Source: Rhizophagus prolifer (Eukaryota; Glomeromycota; Glomeromycetes; Glomerales; Glomeraceae). Taken from it: DNA of 60,459 nt. Location of the stretch: positions 1 to 60,459 of the forward strand of contig NQWY01025049.1 in NCBI GenBank assembly GCA_019425655.1. Direction: 5' to 3'. Position 1 is the stretch's first letter, and every line of letters begins with the position of its first letter. This document shows, in pieces, positions 23,905 to 32,613 of this stretch. The notes under the pieces are model-generated. The model was not told where the DNA came from and searched no databases. It worked only from the letters and a program-made list of their open reading frames with translations. The position numbers were made by a program, and so were the translations under genes.

Positions 23905-25866
23905 CTATCTGATTTGATACCGAATACCAACAAAACTTCGGATTCCCTGCATTGGCGCATAGCCGTATGTCGTATCAAAAGTGTAACCATAAGGATTATT
24001 TATTACATCATCTACATTTTTATCAAACGGATCAAACGGTCTTAAAATCGGATTTTTTGGAACGAAATTCAACAGGTTTCTGATTCCACCATAGATTTCA
24101 AAACCATTTTCAAATTTCTTACTCAGCTGGATATTCATCAGCGTGAACCAAGGCGAATATTCCGGCCGGAAATCATTGGGAACCGTCGGTAAGCGCATTG
24201 GTCCGTACAATTGCCCGGTTAAATCCAGCGAAAATTGATTTTCAAATTGATAAGTCAAATTATAAGTTCCGCTCCATTTCGGAGCGTGCAATTGTTGTGT
24301 TTTTTCTTTGTCGTTCATAGAATAGACATCCATATAAGTTACACCAAGCATCATTTGGAACGGTAAAGTCCAATTCGTGCTCAGATCAGCCGAGATTCCT
24401 CTGGAAATGGCGTGACCAGATAAATTGTTGTAAATGATTTTGTCCGGCTCCGAATCAAAATCACCAATGATCTTATTATTGAAATAAGAATAAAATCCAT
24501 TCAAATCAACATTGATAAAATAATTGTTTACCGGAATTTTCATCAAATAACTAAGATTCGTGTTCAGAGATTTCTCCGGTTTCAAATCTTCTTTGATGAC
24601 AACTTCCCTTGAACCAGTGAGCGCTGCGTGGTCTTCTGTAAAAAGATTCACAACACGAAAACCAGTCCCGAAACTCAATCTCAAAGTATTGTATGGATTG
24701 GGCTCAAATTTCCAGGCCAGTCGTGGCGAATGCACAGATTTGTGAAACTTGTGATAATCATACCGATAACCGATTAGTAAAGTGCTTTTGTCATTGATTT
24801 CCCACTCATCTTCTACATAAATTCCAGCAATCGGTGATTTCATTGGTTGATTTTCTCCTAATAAATTGGCTGTTCCAGGTGTATTGTCATCGTAGAAATT
24901 TGATTTATAACTGATTCCTGATTTCAGGTTATGTTTTCCCATTTGCTTTTCCCAATTCAGTTGCAGAAACAACACTTTTTGAGTCGCCATATACGGCGTG
25001 TTACCGTAGAAAGAATTTTGATCGTGATAATTATAGGAATATTGAAGCAGGAATTTTTCTTTCATCGGGAGTTGATAAATCCCAAACAGTTCAAACCGAT
25101 TCGTATAAATGCTTTCACCATAAACATTGTCCGAACCTCGGTTTTTCTTTTTCCACTGCATTTCTCCGCCAAATCTGTCCTCATAAAAATATCTCAAAGC
25201 AAAACTCGCCAATCGATTGTCCTTTCTTTTAAAATTCCATTTGTTGAAAATGGAGATTCGGTGTTGTAAAGCGGTGTCGGTAAAATTGTCCTTGTTTTGA
25301 TCGAGTTTGTTTCCGAAATAAAAATAATTTAAGCTCAATAAACTCGAAAAATTTTTGTTGTCAATCACTTTTTTCGCAATGTCTAAATTGATTTCTCCTT
25401 GATTTCCGGTCATCATATCCGCTGAAAAATTCGGTGCTTGCAAGGCATTTTTTGTAATGATATTAATGATGCCGCCCATCGCTTCCGAGCCATAAATTGA
25501 TGAAGCAGGGCCTTTTGTAATTTCAATTCTGTCGATCAGACTATTCGGGATTCCGCTCAATCCATAAACTGTGGACAATGAACTTACAATCGGCATTCCA
25601 TCAATTAAAATCATTGTATAAGCCCCTTCCAAACCGTTGATATGAATATCGCCGGTGTTACAAACCGAACAGTTCAGCTGAGGCTTCACGCCGTTTACCA
25701 TTGCTATAGATTCAAAAATACTGGGCGTTGGATTTTTCCTGAAAAACTGTTGCGAATAAACATCTGTCGAGATCGGACTGTTCAATTTCTTTACAGAAAA
25801 TTGGGTGATTGTGACTTCATCAATTTCATTAGATCTTTTAATAGAATCAACAACATTAACTTTCAC
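23905..25866 (-). CDS. TonB-dependent outer-membrane receptor; 5' end appears frameshifted
   Basis: The protein imports an unknown ligand through the outer membrane using TonB energy. The plug domain (about 40-160) has the Bacteroidota signature LNCSVCNTGDIHINGLEGAY and YGSEAMGGIINIIT, followed by a beta barrel ending in the typical terminal aromatic region (SFVGIRYQIR). The coordinates start at an internal GTG. The same frame continues upstream as ERLILFSFVVLSNFIFAQTD, a clear signal peptide, but without an in-frame ATG. The only ATG (25947-25949) is two bases out of frame, just before an AGAGAGA tract; one fewer AG would restore M-Q-R-L-I-L-F. A terminator hairpin touches that ATG. The gene may be inactive, switchable or mis-sequenced. 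Confidence 0.82.
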   Translation of the reverse strand: MKVNVVDSIKRSNEIDEVTITQFSVKKLNSPISTDVYSQQFFRKNPTPSIFESIAMVNGVKPQLNCSVCNTGDIHINGLEGAYTMILIDGMPIVSSLSTVYGLSGIPNSLIDRIEITKGPASSIYGSEAMGGIINIITKNALQAPNFSADMMTGNQGEINLDIAKKVIDNKNFSSLLSLNYFYFGNKLDQNKDNFTDTALQHRISIFNKWNFKRKDNRLASFALRYFYEDRFGGEMQWKKKNRGSDNVYGESIYTNRFELFGIYQLPMKEKFLLQYSYNYHDQNSFYGNTPYMATQKVLFLQLNWEKQMGKHNLKSGISYKSNFYDDNTPGTANLLGENQPMKSPIAGIYVEDEWEINDKSTLLIGYRYDYHKFHKSVHSPRLAWKFEPNPYNTLRLSFGTGFRVVNLFTEDHAALTGSREVVIKEDLKPEKSLNTNLSYLMKIPVNNYFINVDLNGFYSYFNNKIIGDFDSEPDKIIYNNLSGHAISRGISADLSTNWTLPFQMMLGVTYMDVYSMNDKEKTQQLHAPKWSGTYNLTYQFENQFSLDLTGQLYGPMRLPTVPNDFRPEYSPWFTLMNIQLSKKFENGFEIYGGIRNLLNFVPKNPILRPFDPFDKNVDDVINNPYGYTFDTTYGYAPMQGIRSFVGIRYQIR

Positions 25867-25949
25867 AGAATCAATTTTGATAGAATCTGTCTGAGCAAAA
25901 ATAAAATTTGATAAAACGACAAAAGAAAACAGGATTAATCTCTCTGCAT

Positions 25950-25977
25950 AAAAAAACTCACCAAATTTTGGTGAGTT
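25950..25977 (-). terminator. Terminator of the Bax-inhibitor-1 gene, abutting the TonB receptor start
   Basis: AACTCACCAAA and TTTGGTGAGTT form a perfect 11-bp stem; on the minus strand seven T's follow. It ends one base before the ATG at 25949, leaving no room for a promoter after it. Confidence 0.8.
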
Positions 25978-26037
25978 AATTATTTATATCTGTCTGAATT
26001 TATAAAATGCAGTCCGAGGCTCTCGAAGATTACTATA

Positions 26038-26721
26038 CTAATCTCTTCTGCTCAGAAAGATTCTCAGGATGTACCAGAACAAAAGCATAATCGAAGCAAA
26101 CATCTGCAAAGCTGCGCCGACATATTGCTCCTTATTGTAGATATTTTTGATGTTATATGTTTCGTAAAGAATGCTTGCACTTGCCAATCCCACCATCGCC
26201 AAAGAAAACCAAAGTCCCAGATTAAAACCAAAAACTGCACCTGCGACAATGACACCCAAAGCTACAAATCCGCCGATAACAATGATGTTTCTAAGAAAAG
26301 AAAAATCTTTGTTGGTGAAAAAAACGGTTGCAGTCAACCCTGCAAACATAAAAAGCGTTACCAGTGCGGCCTGAGTGATGACTTGTGGTGCATACAAACT
26401 TGCGATTCCCAACATCGGCAGAAAGATCACGGCTTCTATCAGAACATATAGTCCCAATCCCATATACTGTGTATTTCTTGAAACTGAAAACGATAATTTA
26501 GTTGCCAGCATTGACGCTAACCAAAATACACCGATGACCAAAAGCCAGATGTATTTTCCGGAAATCATAGTTAGGATAGTTTCCAGCGGTACGGTTTTCA
26601 ATAATAGATATTCTACTGCGCCGAAGGCTAAGATTGCCACCGCTACGTGCATATAGGTTTTCCTGTAAAATTCTGCTTTTTCGATTTCTGACAACTGAGA
26701 AACCATTAAAGAATCATTCAT
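26038..26721 (-). CDS. Bax inhibitor-1/YccA-family membrane protein
   Basis: The 227-residue protein has seven hydrophobic segments from about residue 28 to the C-terminus and the family pattern FYRKTYMHVAVAILAFGAVEYLL, then ASILYETYNIKNIYNKEQYVGAALQMFASIMLLFWYILRIF. Bacterial members such as YccA/YbhL are inner-membrane proteins linked to ion leak and FtsH control. It is a single gene, divergent from hmgA, with a strong terminator. Confidence 0.9.
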   Translation of the reverse strand: MNDSLMVSQLSEIEKAEFYRKTYMHVAVAILAFGAVEYLLLKTVPLETILTMISGKYIWLLVIGVFWLASMLATKLSFSVSRNTQYMGLGLYVLIEAVIFLPMLGIASLYAPQVITQAALVTLFMFAGLTATVFFTNKDFSFLRNIIVIGGFVALGVIVAGAVFGFNLGLWFSLAMVGLASASILYETYNIKNIYNKEQYVGAALQMFASIMLLFWYILRIFLSRRD

Positions 26722-26807
26722 TTGTTGTAATATTAGTTATTCTCAAAGATAATATTTTATATTGATAAAGAATCTTAAGATTTTCATAATTCTTTTTAAA
26801 GAAGGGA

Positions 26808-26940
26808 TTTTCAGAAGCCGGGAACCTGCTGTCCGCTGTATCTTTTTTGTCATTACGAACATAGTGAAGCAATCTGTTCAACATTGTACAATCGCAATGA
26901 CAAAAAAGGATGCCGCTACCATCAGGGCTAGGGTTTTCGA
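26808..26940. repeat. Dispersed repeat, CCGGGAACCTGCTGTCC...CATCAGGGCTA type (copy 2), with a second repeat in its loop
   Basis: The outer ends match 12467-12582. Its centre is a hairpin with 12-bp arms (TTTTTTGTCATT 26843-26854, AATGACAAAAAA 26896-26907), whose loop holds a GTCATT...CGAA...GTGAAG element related to 1-69. It fills most of the 365-bp divergent gap between the Bax-inhibitor-1 gene and hmgA. A minus-strand 78-codon frame here is spurious. Confidence 0.65.
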
Positions 26941-27057
26941 CACCAAACAACTTTCAATACATTATAACTTTTGCTGAGGTAAGTTTTTGCGAGCCTTACA
27001 ATCTTTCAATAATTAATAAAAAATCTTTATGGACTTTGCGCTCAAATAAAAAAATAT

Positions 27058-27065
27058 TACATTTG
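27058..27065 (+). promoter_or_regulatory. -7 box TACATTTG of hmgA
   Basis: An exact TAnnTTTG match 21 bp before the hmgA start at 27087. It is preceded by a GGACTTTGCGCTCAAAT element of the dispersed CTTTGCG family. Confidence 0.5.
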
Positions 27066-27086
27066 AGAAAAGCCAAATCTAATAAA

Positions 27087-28238
27087 ATGAGATACGTTCA
27101 GCTAGGGAAAGTTCCTCAAAAAAGACACACGATTTTCAAATCCGAAGATGACCAGTTCTATTATGAGCAACTCTTTGGAACAGAAGGTTTTCACGGGATT
27201 GCATCGTTGCTTTATCATACACATAGGCCCACTCAAATCAAATCGATTGGCAATGTAAAAGATGTTACACCAAAAATTGCGGTGGAAAAAAACGTAACAC
27301 CAAGAATGATAAAAGGGGCAAAAGTGACCGCTGAGGATGATTTTTTGGAAAGCCGGAAAGTCCTGATGTTAAACAACGACCTCAAAATGGGATTGGCAAA
27401 ACCGAGAAAATCGACTGATTATTTCTATAAAAATGCTGAATGCGACGAATTGCTTTTTGTCCACGAAGGAAAAGGTGTTTTGAAAACAATGCTCGGTAAT
27501 ATTGAGTTTTCAGTCGGAGATTATCTTATTATTCCGAGAGGAACTATTTATCAGCTGGAATTGGTATCCGAAAACAATGTTTTCTTTTTTATAGAAGCGC
27601 ATTCACCTATTTATACGCCAAAACGTTACCGGAACGAGTTTGGGCAATTGCTGGAACATTCACCATTTTGTGAGAGAGATATCATTCCACCAACTTTTGT
27701 AGAACCGAAAAATGAGAAAGGCGATTTTCTCATCAAAGTCAAAAAAGAAAATCAAATTACCGATTTCGTCTATGCCACACATCCATTTGATGTTGTTGGC
27801 TGGGACGGTTATTTTTATCCTTATAAATTTAATATCAAAAACTTTGAACCAATTACGGGTAGAATTCATCAGCCGCCTCCGGTTCATCAGAACTTTGAAG
27901 CGCACAACTTTGTGGTTTGCTCGTTTTGTGCACGGATGTATGATTATCACCCACAGGCTATTCCTGCGCCTTACAATCATTCCAATATTGATTCCGATGA
28001 GGTTTTGTTTTATACGGAAGGCGATTTTATGAGCCGGAATCACGTGGATCTGATGGATTTTTCGCTACATCCAGGCGGAATTGTTCACGGCCCGCATCCC
28101 GGTGCGATGGAAAGAAGCATCGGTAAAAAATTCACGGATGAGTATGCGGTGATGGTGGACCCGTTCAGACCTTTGAAACTGACAGAGGAAGCCATAAAAG
28201 TAGAAGACCCGACTTACAAAACAAGTTGGTTGGAATAA
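27087..28238 (+). CDS. hmgA: Homogentisate 1,2-dioxygenase
   Basis: The 383-residue protein opens the ring of homogentisate to maleylacetoacetate with iron and O2 in the tyrosine degradation pathway. It is a bicupin. The C-terminal half holds the iron region, with FSLHPGGIVHGPHPGAMERSIG carrying histidine and glutamate ligands, and the N-terminal half has DYLIIPRGTIYQLEL. The length matches the Bacteroidota form, which is shorter than the human enzyme. The ATG at 27087 starts at the conserved MRYVQLGKVPQKRH; a longer frame upstream runs through the repeat. hpd and fahA lie 3 kb downstream but in separate transcripts. Confidence 0.92.
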   Translation: MRYVQLGKVPQKRHTIFKSEDDQFYYEQLFGTEGFHGIASLLYHTHRPTQIKSIGNVKDVTPKIAVEKNVTPRMIKGAKVTAEDDFLESRKVLMLNNDLKMGLAKPRKSTDYFYKNAECDELLFVHEGKGVLKTMLGNIEFSVGDYLIIPRGTIYQLELVSENNVFFFIEAHSPIYTPKRYRNEFGQLLEHSPFCERDIIPPTFVEPKNEKGDFLIKVKKENQITDFVYATHPFDVVGWDGYFYPYKFNIKNFEPITGRIHQPPPVHQNFEAHNFVVCSFCARMYDYHPQAIPAPYNHSNIDSDEVLFYTEGDFMSRNHVDLMDFSLHPGGIVHGPHPGAMERSIGKKFTDEYAVMVDPFRPLKLTEEAIKVEDPTYKTSWLE

Positions 28239-28244
28239 AAAAAT

Positions 28245-28272
28245 AAAAGCTAACAGAGATGTTAGCTTTTTT
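28245..28272. terminator. Terminator between hmgA and a convergent membrane protein
   Basis: AAAAGCTAACA and TGTTAGCTTTT form an 11-bp stem around GAGA, with T's after it. Confidence 0.75.
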
Positions 28273-28286
28273 AATTGTATTTCTTT

Positions 28287-28577
28287 TTAGCTTCCGGCAA
28301 ACGGACTTTCGAAAATGCCAACTGCCAATTCTATCCAAACCAAAAAAAGAACTGCTAATGTTATCATAATCAATATCAATCGGCTTTTGGTTGTTTTGAA
28401 TTTCTCCAAAATTAACTTAATGATGAATGCTGTTCCGAAAAGTATAAAACCTCCAATAGCAAAATCGGAAAACGACCAATTGACTTCTTTAGTAAACTGC
28501 ATCGCAACCAATGGAATGCTTAACAACGCAACCGGAATCAAAAATAGAATATTGTTTCTTTGACTTTTTGTAATCAT
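28287..28577 (-). CDS. Small membrane protein, unknown function
   Basis: The 96-residue protein has three predicted membrane helices (about 10-28, 37-58, 67-88) separated by charged turns (TKEVNWSFSD and KFKTTKSR). I recall similar short proteins in other flavobacteria but no assigned role. It is convergent with hmgA and shares its terminator. The start ATG at 28577 gives a sensible first helix. Confidence 0.65.
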   Translation of the reverse strand: MITKSQRNNILFLIPVALLSIPLVAMQFTKEVNWSFSDFAIGGFILFGTAFIIKLILEKFKTTKSRLILIMITLAVLFLVWIELAVGIFESPFAGS

Positions 28578-28696
28578 AGCTCAAAATATTAAATTAAACA
28601 ATCGTAAAGAACTTTGAATTACAAAGTAAATAAATTTTATTTGAATTTTGAAAATTTATTTTCAATTATTTTTCAAAAAAAGCTGTTGACTTATTA

Positions 28697-28727
28697 GTAA
28701 ACGATTGGTTTACAGATCGATTGGTTT
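28697..28727. promoter_or_regulatory. Candidate operator upstream of the CoA-transferase gene
   Basis: GTAAAC-GATTG-GTTTAC is a dyad at 28697-28713. The decamer CGATTGGTTT at 28702-28711 recurs at 28718-28727, 16 bp apart. The layout suits a TetR-type repressor of a catabolic gene. No such regulator gene is in the window. Confidence 0.45.
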
Positions 28728-28795
28728 CCATACTCTAATTTATATGACTTTTTACCAAACTGACAACGCTCATTTTTTTGCTTATCTTTAGAAAG

Positions 28796-28803
28796 TAAAT
28801 TTG
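28796..28803 (+). promoter_or_regulatory. -7 box TAAATTTG of the CoA-transferase gene
   Basis: An exact TAnnTTTG match 17 bp before the start at 28821. A TTTTTTTG stretch lies 15 bp upstream, closer than the usual -33 spacing. Confidence 0.45.
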
Positions 28804-28820
28804 TAAAAAATTAACTCGTT

Positions 28821-30092
28821 ATGATCAATTACGTTAGTGCAGAAGAAGCGGTTTCAATTATTAAAAGTGGTGACAGGATATTCGGACATGGTAGTGCTTG
28901 TACACCTAATCTTTTGTATGATGAATTAGCTAAACAGTCTTCCCGGTTGAAAAATGTAGAAATGGTTTCCATCACACAACAAGGGAATGTAGAGATCGCT
29001 AAACATGATTATAAGGATAGTTTTTATATCAATTCCTTATTTACATCAACGCCTGTGCGAGAAGCGGTAAACTCTGATCACGGTGATTTTGTGCCGATTT
29101 TCCTTAGCGAAATTCCGATTCTTTTCAAAAACGGAATTCTGCCGATTGATGTGGCTTTGATAACGGTTTCTCCACCGGATAATCACGGCTATTGTACATT
29201 GGGAACGTCTGTGGATGTAGCAAGAAGTGCTATTGATACGGCTAAATCCATTATTGCTATCGTTAATCCAAAAATGCCGAGAACACATGGCGATGGAATG
29301 ATTCATATCAATAGAATCGAGAAAATGGTTTGGAGCGAAGAAGATCTTTTAACCATTGATTATGGTGCAAAAGTAGGTGCTGAGGAAATGCTGATCGGAA
29401 AAAACGTTGCGGAATTAATAGATGACAAAGCGACGTTGCAGATGGGAATCGGAACCATTCCTGATGCGGTTTTGAAATGCTTGGGAAATCACAAAGATCT
29501 TGGTGTTCATACGGAAATGCTAAGTGACGGTGTTATTGATTTGATTAAAAATGATATCGTTAATAATAAATACAAAGGAACACATACCAACAGAACGATC
29601 ACCAGTTTCTGCTTCGGAACGAGAAAACTGTATGATTTTGTAGATGATAATCCATCGATTGCTTTTATGGATGTTCAGCACGTTAATTTTCCTATTAATA
29701 TTATGAAAAATAAAAAAATGCATGCCATTAATTCAGCTATTGAAATTGATTTGACTGGCCAGGTTTGTGCAGATTCTATCGGAACTTATCAGTTCAGCGG
29801 TATCGGTGGACAAATGGATTTTATGCGTGGTGCTGCCTTGAGCGAAGGTGGAAAACCAATTATGGCAATCTCTTCCAGAACCAAAAAAGGCGTTCCGAGA
29901 ATTGTTCCTTTTCTTAAACAAGGCGCAGGTGTTGTTACAACCAGAGGCCATATTCATTATGTGGTAACAGAATTCGGTACAGCTTATTTGTATGGTAAAA
30001 ACCTGCGTCAAAGGGCAAAGGCTCTGATTGAGATTTCTCATCCGGACGATAGGGAGATGCTGGATAAAGCTGCATATGATCGTTTCAAATGA
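28821..30092 (+). CDS. Acetyl-CoA hydrolase/CoA-transferase family protein
   Basis: The 423-residue protein has the family I-type layout: an N-terminal domain with GDRIFGHGSACTPN, a central GIGTIPDAVLKCLGNHKDLGVHTEMLSDG block holding the glutamate that forms the CoA thioester intermediate, and a C-terminal domain with TTRGHIHYVVTEFGTAYLYGKNLRQRAKALI. Members exchange CoA between acetate and butyrate, propionate, succinate or 4-hydroxybutyrate. Its place among tyrosine-degradation genes suggests use of acetate or acetoacetate released by FahA, by inference only. It has its own promoter box and dyad operator. Confidence 0.87.
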   Translation: MINYVSAEEAVSIIKSGDRIFGHGSACTPNLLYDELAKQSSRLKNVEMVSITQQGNVEIAKHDYKDSFYINSLFTSTPVREAVNSDHGDFVPIFLSEIPILFKNGILPIDVALITVSPPDNHGYCTLGTSVDVARSAIDTAKSIIAIVNPKMPRTHGDGMIHINRIEKMVWSEEDLLTIDYGAKVGAEEMLIGKNVAELIDDKATLQMGIGTIPDAVLKCLGNHKDLGVHTEMLSDGVIDLIKNDIVNNKYKGTHTNRTITSFCFGTRKLYDFVDDNPSIAFMDVQHVNFPINIMKNKKMHAINSAIEIDLTGQVCADSIGTYQFSGIGGQMDFMRGAALSEGGKPIMAISSRTKKGVPRIVPFLKQGAGVVTTRGHIHYVVTEFGTAYLYGKNLRQRAKALIEISHPDDREMLDKAAYDRFK

Positions 30093-30203
30093 TAAATTTC
30101 AAACTAACTTATTAATATTGAGGTTTTAAACACTTTTTGACGATTTTTGAAACCGGTTTTGCCCATTTATTGTATATTTGATTGAGCTTGAAAAAATGAT
30201 GAT

Positions 30204-30998
30204 TTGAAGTCAATTTACAATTTAATTAAAGAAAAGATCCGTCAGCATCCGATTGTCCAGAATTCTATATTGGGAAATTCGAACCCTTGGAAAAGAAGCC
30301 ATTTTATTATTTTGTCCGAGATTATTAAGGATGAGCTTTCTAAAAAAGAAGAACTTCAGAATGAGAGGAAATTTGAATTAGGAACAAGTATTTCTCATAT
30401 TACTCTACAGCGTTTTTTTGAAAGTGATTATGATTATAAAACACATAATGATTTACGCTTTCTCAAAACGCTTGACAAGATCTGCATTTTTCTGGGTTTC
30501 AAAGATCTTAATTCTTTTGTGAAAAGTGTAAAAGGGGTTAACAGCTATATCGAATCCGGGGTTGGAACAGAGTTTACCAAGGATATCGTTTACAAATATT
30601 GTCAAGCGAATTTTGAGTTTTTTAAAATTTTCCCAAAACTAAGAATAGATATTTTTGATGATCATGTTTTTAAGGAGTCCCCTTTTATAGAAAGAATAAA
30701 AAACTACAGCTCACAGCTTTGTGAAAAAAAACTGAAGCTTTTCACTAATAACAACCGTTCGAATTTCGAGATTTTTGATATTGATGTTATTTCTGAAGAA
30801 AAAGAAATGGTAGTTGTAAAAACGCAGGAATTCTGGAATCTGGTTTTTGTAGTGGAAAATTCTGATGAAGAATATATTGTTAACGAATTGGATACACAAA
30901 TCTATTTTATCAAAAAAATAGATAATACCTGGAAAATCTGGGATAATTATAATCCTAATTCCGGATTACTTAATCAGGTGATACAAAAAAAGCCATAA
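30204..30998 (+). CDS. Uncharacterised two-part protein (helical N-terminus, NTF2-like tail)
   Basis: I do not recognise this 264-residue protein. Residues about 10-125 are helical and resemble a DNA-binding or HEPN-like region seen in other flavobacterial proteins (SHITLQRFFESDYDYKTHNDLRFLKTLDKICIFLG in pieces). Residues about 150-264 look like an NTF2-fold domain, with KTQEFWNLVFVVE and QIYFIKKIDNTWKIWDNYNPNSG. The only possible start is TTG at 30204, since an ATG just upstream (30196) is out of frame and stops at once. It is a single gene between the CoA-transferase and hpd. Confidence 0.65.
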   Translation: MKSIYNLIKEKIRQHPIVQNSILGNSNPWKRSHFIILSEIIKDELSKKEELQNERKFELGTSISHITLQRFFESDYDYKTHNDLRFLKTLDKICIFLGFKDLNSFVKSVKGVNSYIESGVGTEFTKDIVYKYCQANFEFFKIFPKLRIDIFDDHVFKESPFIERIKNYSSQLCEKKLKLFTNNNRSNFEIFDIDVISEEKEMVVVKTQEFWNLVFVVENSDEEYIVNELDTQIYFIKKIDNTWKIWDNYNPNSGLLNQVIQKKP

Positions 30999-31399
30999 GG
31001 CGGACGGCTTCATGACTTCATTCTTACACTTATGTTCTTAGAATCTTCATAATTCTTAAACAAAAGTAGAAATCTAATTGATATATACACGAACTTAAAT
31101 GTACTTAAAAATACATATTACGTTTTTTTTATTATTTTTTATTGTTTGTATTGGAATAATTAACAAAGGTTAAGTTTTTTTAATTATTATTCATTGTATA
31201 GTATAAAACATGGATTATTTCATAATATAGCATAGTGCAATCGATTTCATTTTATTTATTGTAATCTTCTTTGATATATTATTATATATGCTCTGTTTTT
31301 TTTAATATATATTCAAAAATATAATAAAACTAACAAATGTTAGTTTATTTTCGAAAAATGCTTATCTTGGCAACTGAGATTAATAAGTAAAAAAGTAAA
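30999..31399. other. AT-rich intergenic region before hpd
   Basis: These 401 bases are very A+T rich, with long T and A runs that would bend DNA. Apart from a palindrome at 31327-31346 I see no gene, RNA or repeat family in it. Confidence 0.6.
31327..31346. promoter_or_regulatory. Palindromic operator upstream of hpd
   Basis: AAACTAAC and GTTAGTTT are perfect 8-bp arms around AAAT, 54 bp before the hpd start codon. Its size fits a TetR- or GntR-type repressor site. Confidence 0.5.
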
Positions 31400-32530
31400 A
31401 TGTCAACACTCACTTTTGCAGAGAAAATCGCACAAGCAGAGAATTTTCTCCCTATCAACGGTACCGATTTTATAGAGTTTTATGTAGGAAATGCCAAGCA
31501 AGCAGCTCATTTTTACAAAACAGCGTTTGGATTTCAGTCTGTTGCTTATGCCGGTCCTGAAACTGGCGTCAGAGACAGAGCTTCTTATGTTTTGCAGCAA
31601 GGAAAAATCAGATTGGTTTTAACTTCGGGTCTTAAATCAGATTCTCCGATTTGTGAACATCAGAGAAAACACGGTGACGGAGTTAAGATTCTGGCACTTT
31701 GGGTGGATGATGCTTACAAAGCTTTTGAAGAAACAACAAAACGTGGCGGAAAACCATATTTGGAACCCAAGACAATTACGGATGAATTCGGAGAGGTGAG
31801 GATGTCGGGTATTTACACTTACGGCGAAACCGTTCATATGTTCATAGAACGCAAAAATTACACGGGCGCTTTTATGCCTGGTTACGAAAAGTGGGAAAGC
31901 GATTATAACCCTTCCGATGTTGGGTTGTTGTATGTTGACCATTGTGTAGGAAATGTCGGTTGGGACAGAATGATTCCCACGGTTGAATGGTACGAGAAAG
32001 TAATGGGATTCGTGAATATTCTTTCATTTGATGACAAGCAAATCAATACAGAATATTCTGCATTGATGTCAAAAGTAATGTCTAATGGCAATGGTTATGC
32101 CAAATTTCCAATCAATGAGCCGGCCGAAGGTCAGAGAAAGTCGCAGGTGGAAGAATACCTGGATTTTTACGAAGATGAAGGCGTTCAGCATATTGCAGTT
32201 GCTACAAAGGATATTGTAAAAACTGTTACAGAACTTAAAAATAGAGGTGTGGAATTCCTTTCTCCGCCGCCGGAAGCGTATTACGAAATGATCCCTGAAA
32301 GAGTAGGAGATATTGACGAAGATATCAAAAAACTTCAGAATCTTGGAATTCTTGTGGATTGCGATGAAGAAGGTTACCTACTTCAGATTTTCACAAAACC
32401 TGTGGAAGACAGACCAACATTGTTCTACGAAATCATCGAAAGACACGGCGCTCAGAGTTTCGGAGCTGGGAATTTCAAGGCACTTTTCGAAGCTTTGGAA
32501 AGGGAGCAGGAAAAACGCGGAAATCTTTAA
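31400..32530 (+). CDS. hpd: 4-hydroxyphenylpyruvate dioxygenase
   Basis: The 376-residue protein turns 4-hydroxyphenylpyruvate into homogentisate. It has two vicinal-oxygen-chelate halves. In the second, the iron ligands are expected in YVDHCVGNVG, GVQHIAVATKD and EGYLLQIFTKP, in the usual order His, His, Glu. The conserved ends (NFLPINGTDFIEFYVGNA and FFEAL-like tail RHGAQSFGAGNFKALFEALE) show that it is complete. It has a dyad operator upstream and a terminator downstream, so it is expressed on its own, apart from fahA. Confidence 0.93.
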   Translation: MSTLTFAEKIAQAENFLPINGTDFIEFYVGNAKQAAHFYKTAFGFQSVAYAGPETGVRDRASYVLQQGKIRLVLTSGLKSDSPICEHQRKHGDGVKILALWVDDAYKAFEETTKRGGKPYLEPKTITDEFGEVRMSGIYTYGETVHMFIERKNYTGAFMPGYEKWESDYNPSDVGLLYVDHCVGNVGWDRMIPTVEWYEKVMGFVNILSFDDKQINTEYSALMSKVMSNGNGYAKFPINEPAEGQRKSQVEEYLDFYEDEGVQHIAVATKDIVKTVTELKNRGVEFLSPPPEAYYEMIPERVGDIDEDIKKLQNLGILVDCDEEGYLLQIFTKPVEDRPTLFYEIIERHGAQSFGAGNFKALFEALEREQEKRGNL

Positions 32531-32557
32531 ACCCAAATTATTTTCTTATATTTTTAC

Positions 32558-32592
32558 AATTAAAGCATTATTTTTAATGCTTTAATTTTTTA
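32558..32592 (+). terminator. Terminator between hpd and fahA
   Basis: AATTAAAGCATTA and TAATGCTTTAATT form a 13-bp stem around TTTT, with further T's following. Confidence 0.75.
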
Positions 32593-32613
32593 ATCTAATT
32601 CTAAATTCAAAAA

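Noticed and set aside
26714-26950. Minus-strand 78-codon frame between the Bax-inhibitor-1 gene and hmgA
   Set aside because: Same cause: it translates the second copy of the repeat (NPSPDGSGIL...).
26910-27086. Upstream extension of hmgA to 26910
   Set aside because: The extension covers the repeat and the TACATTTG box; the conserved protein start MRYVQLGKV is at 27087.
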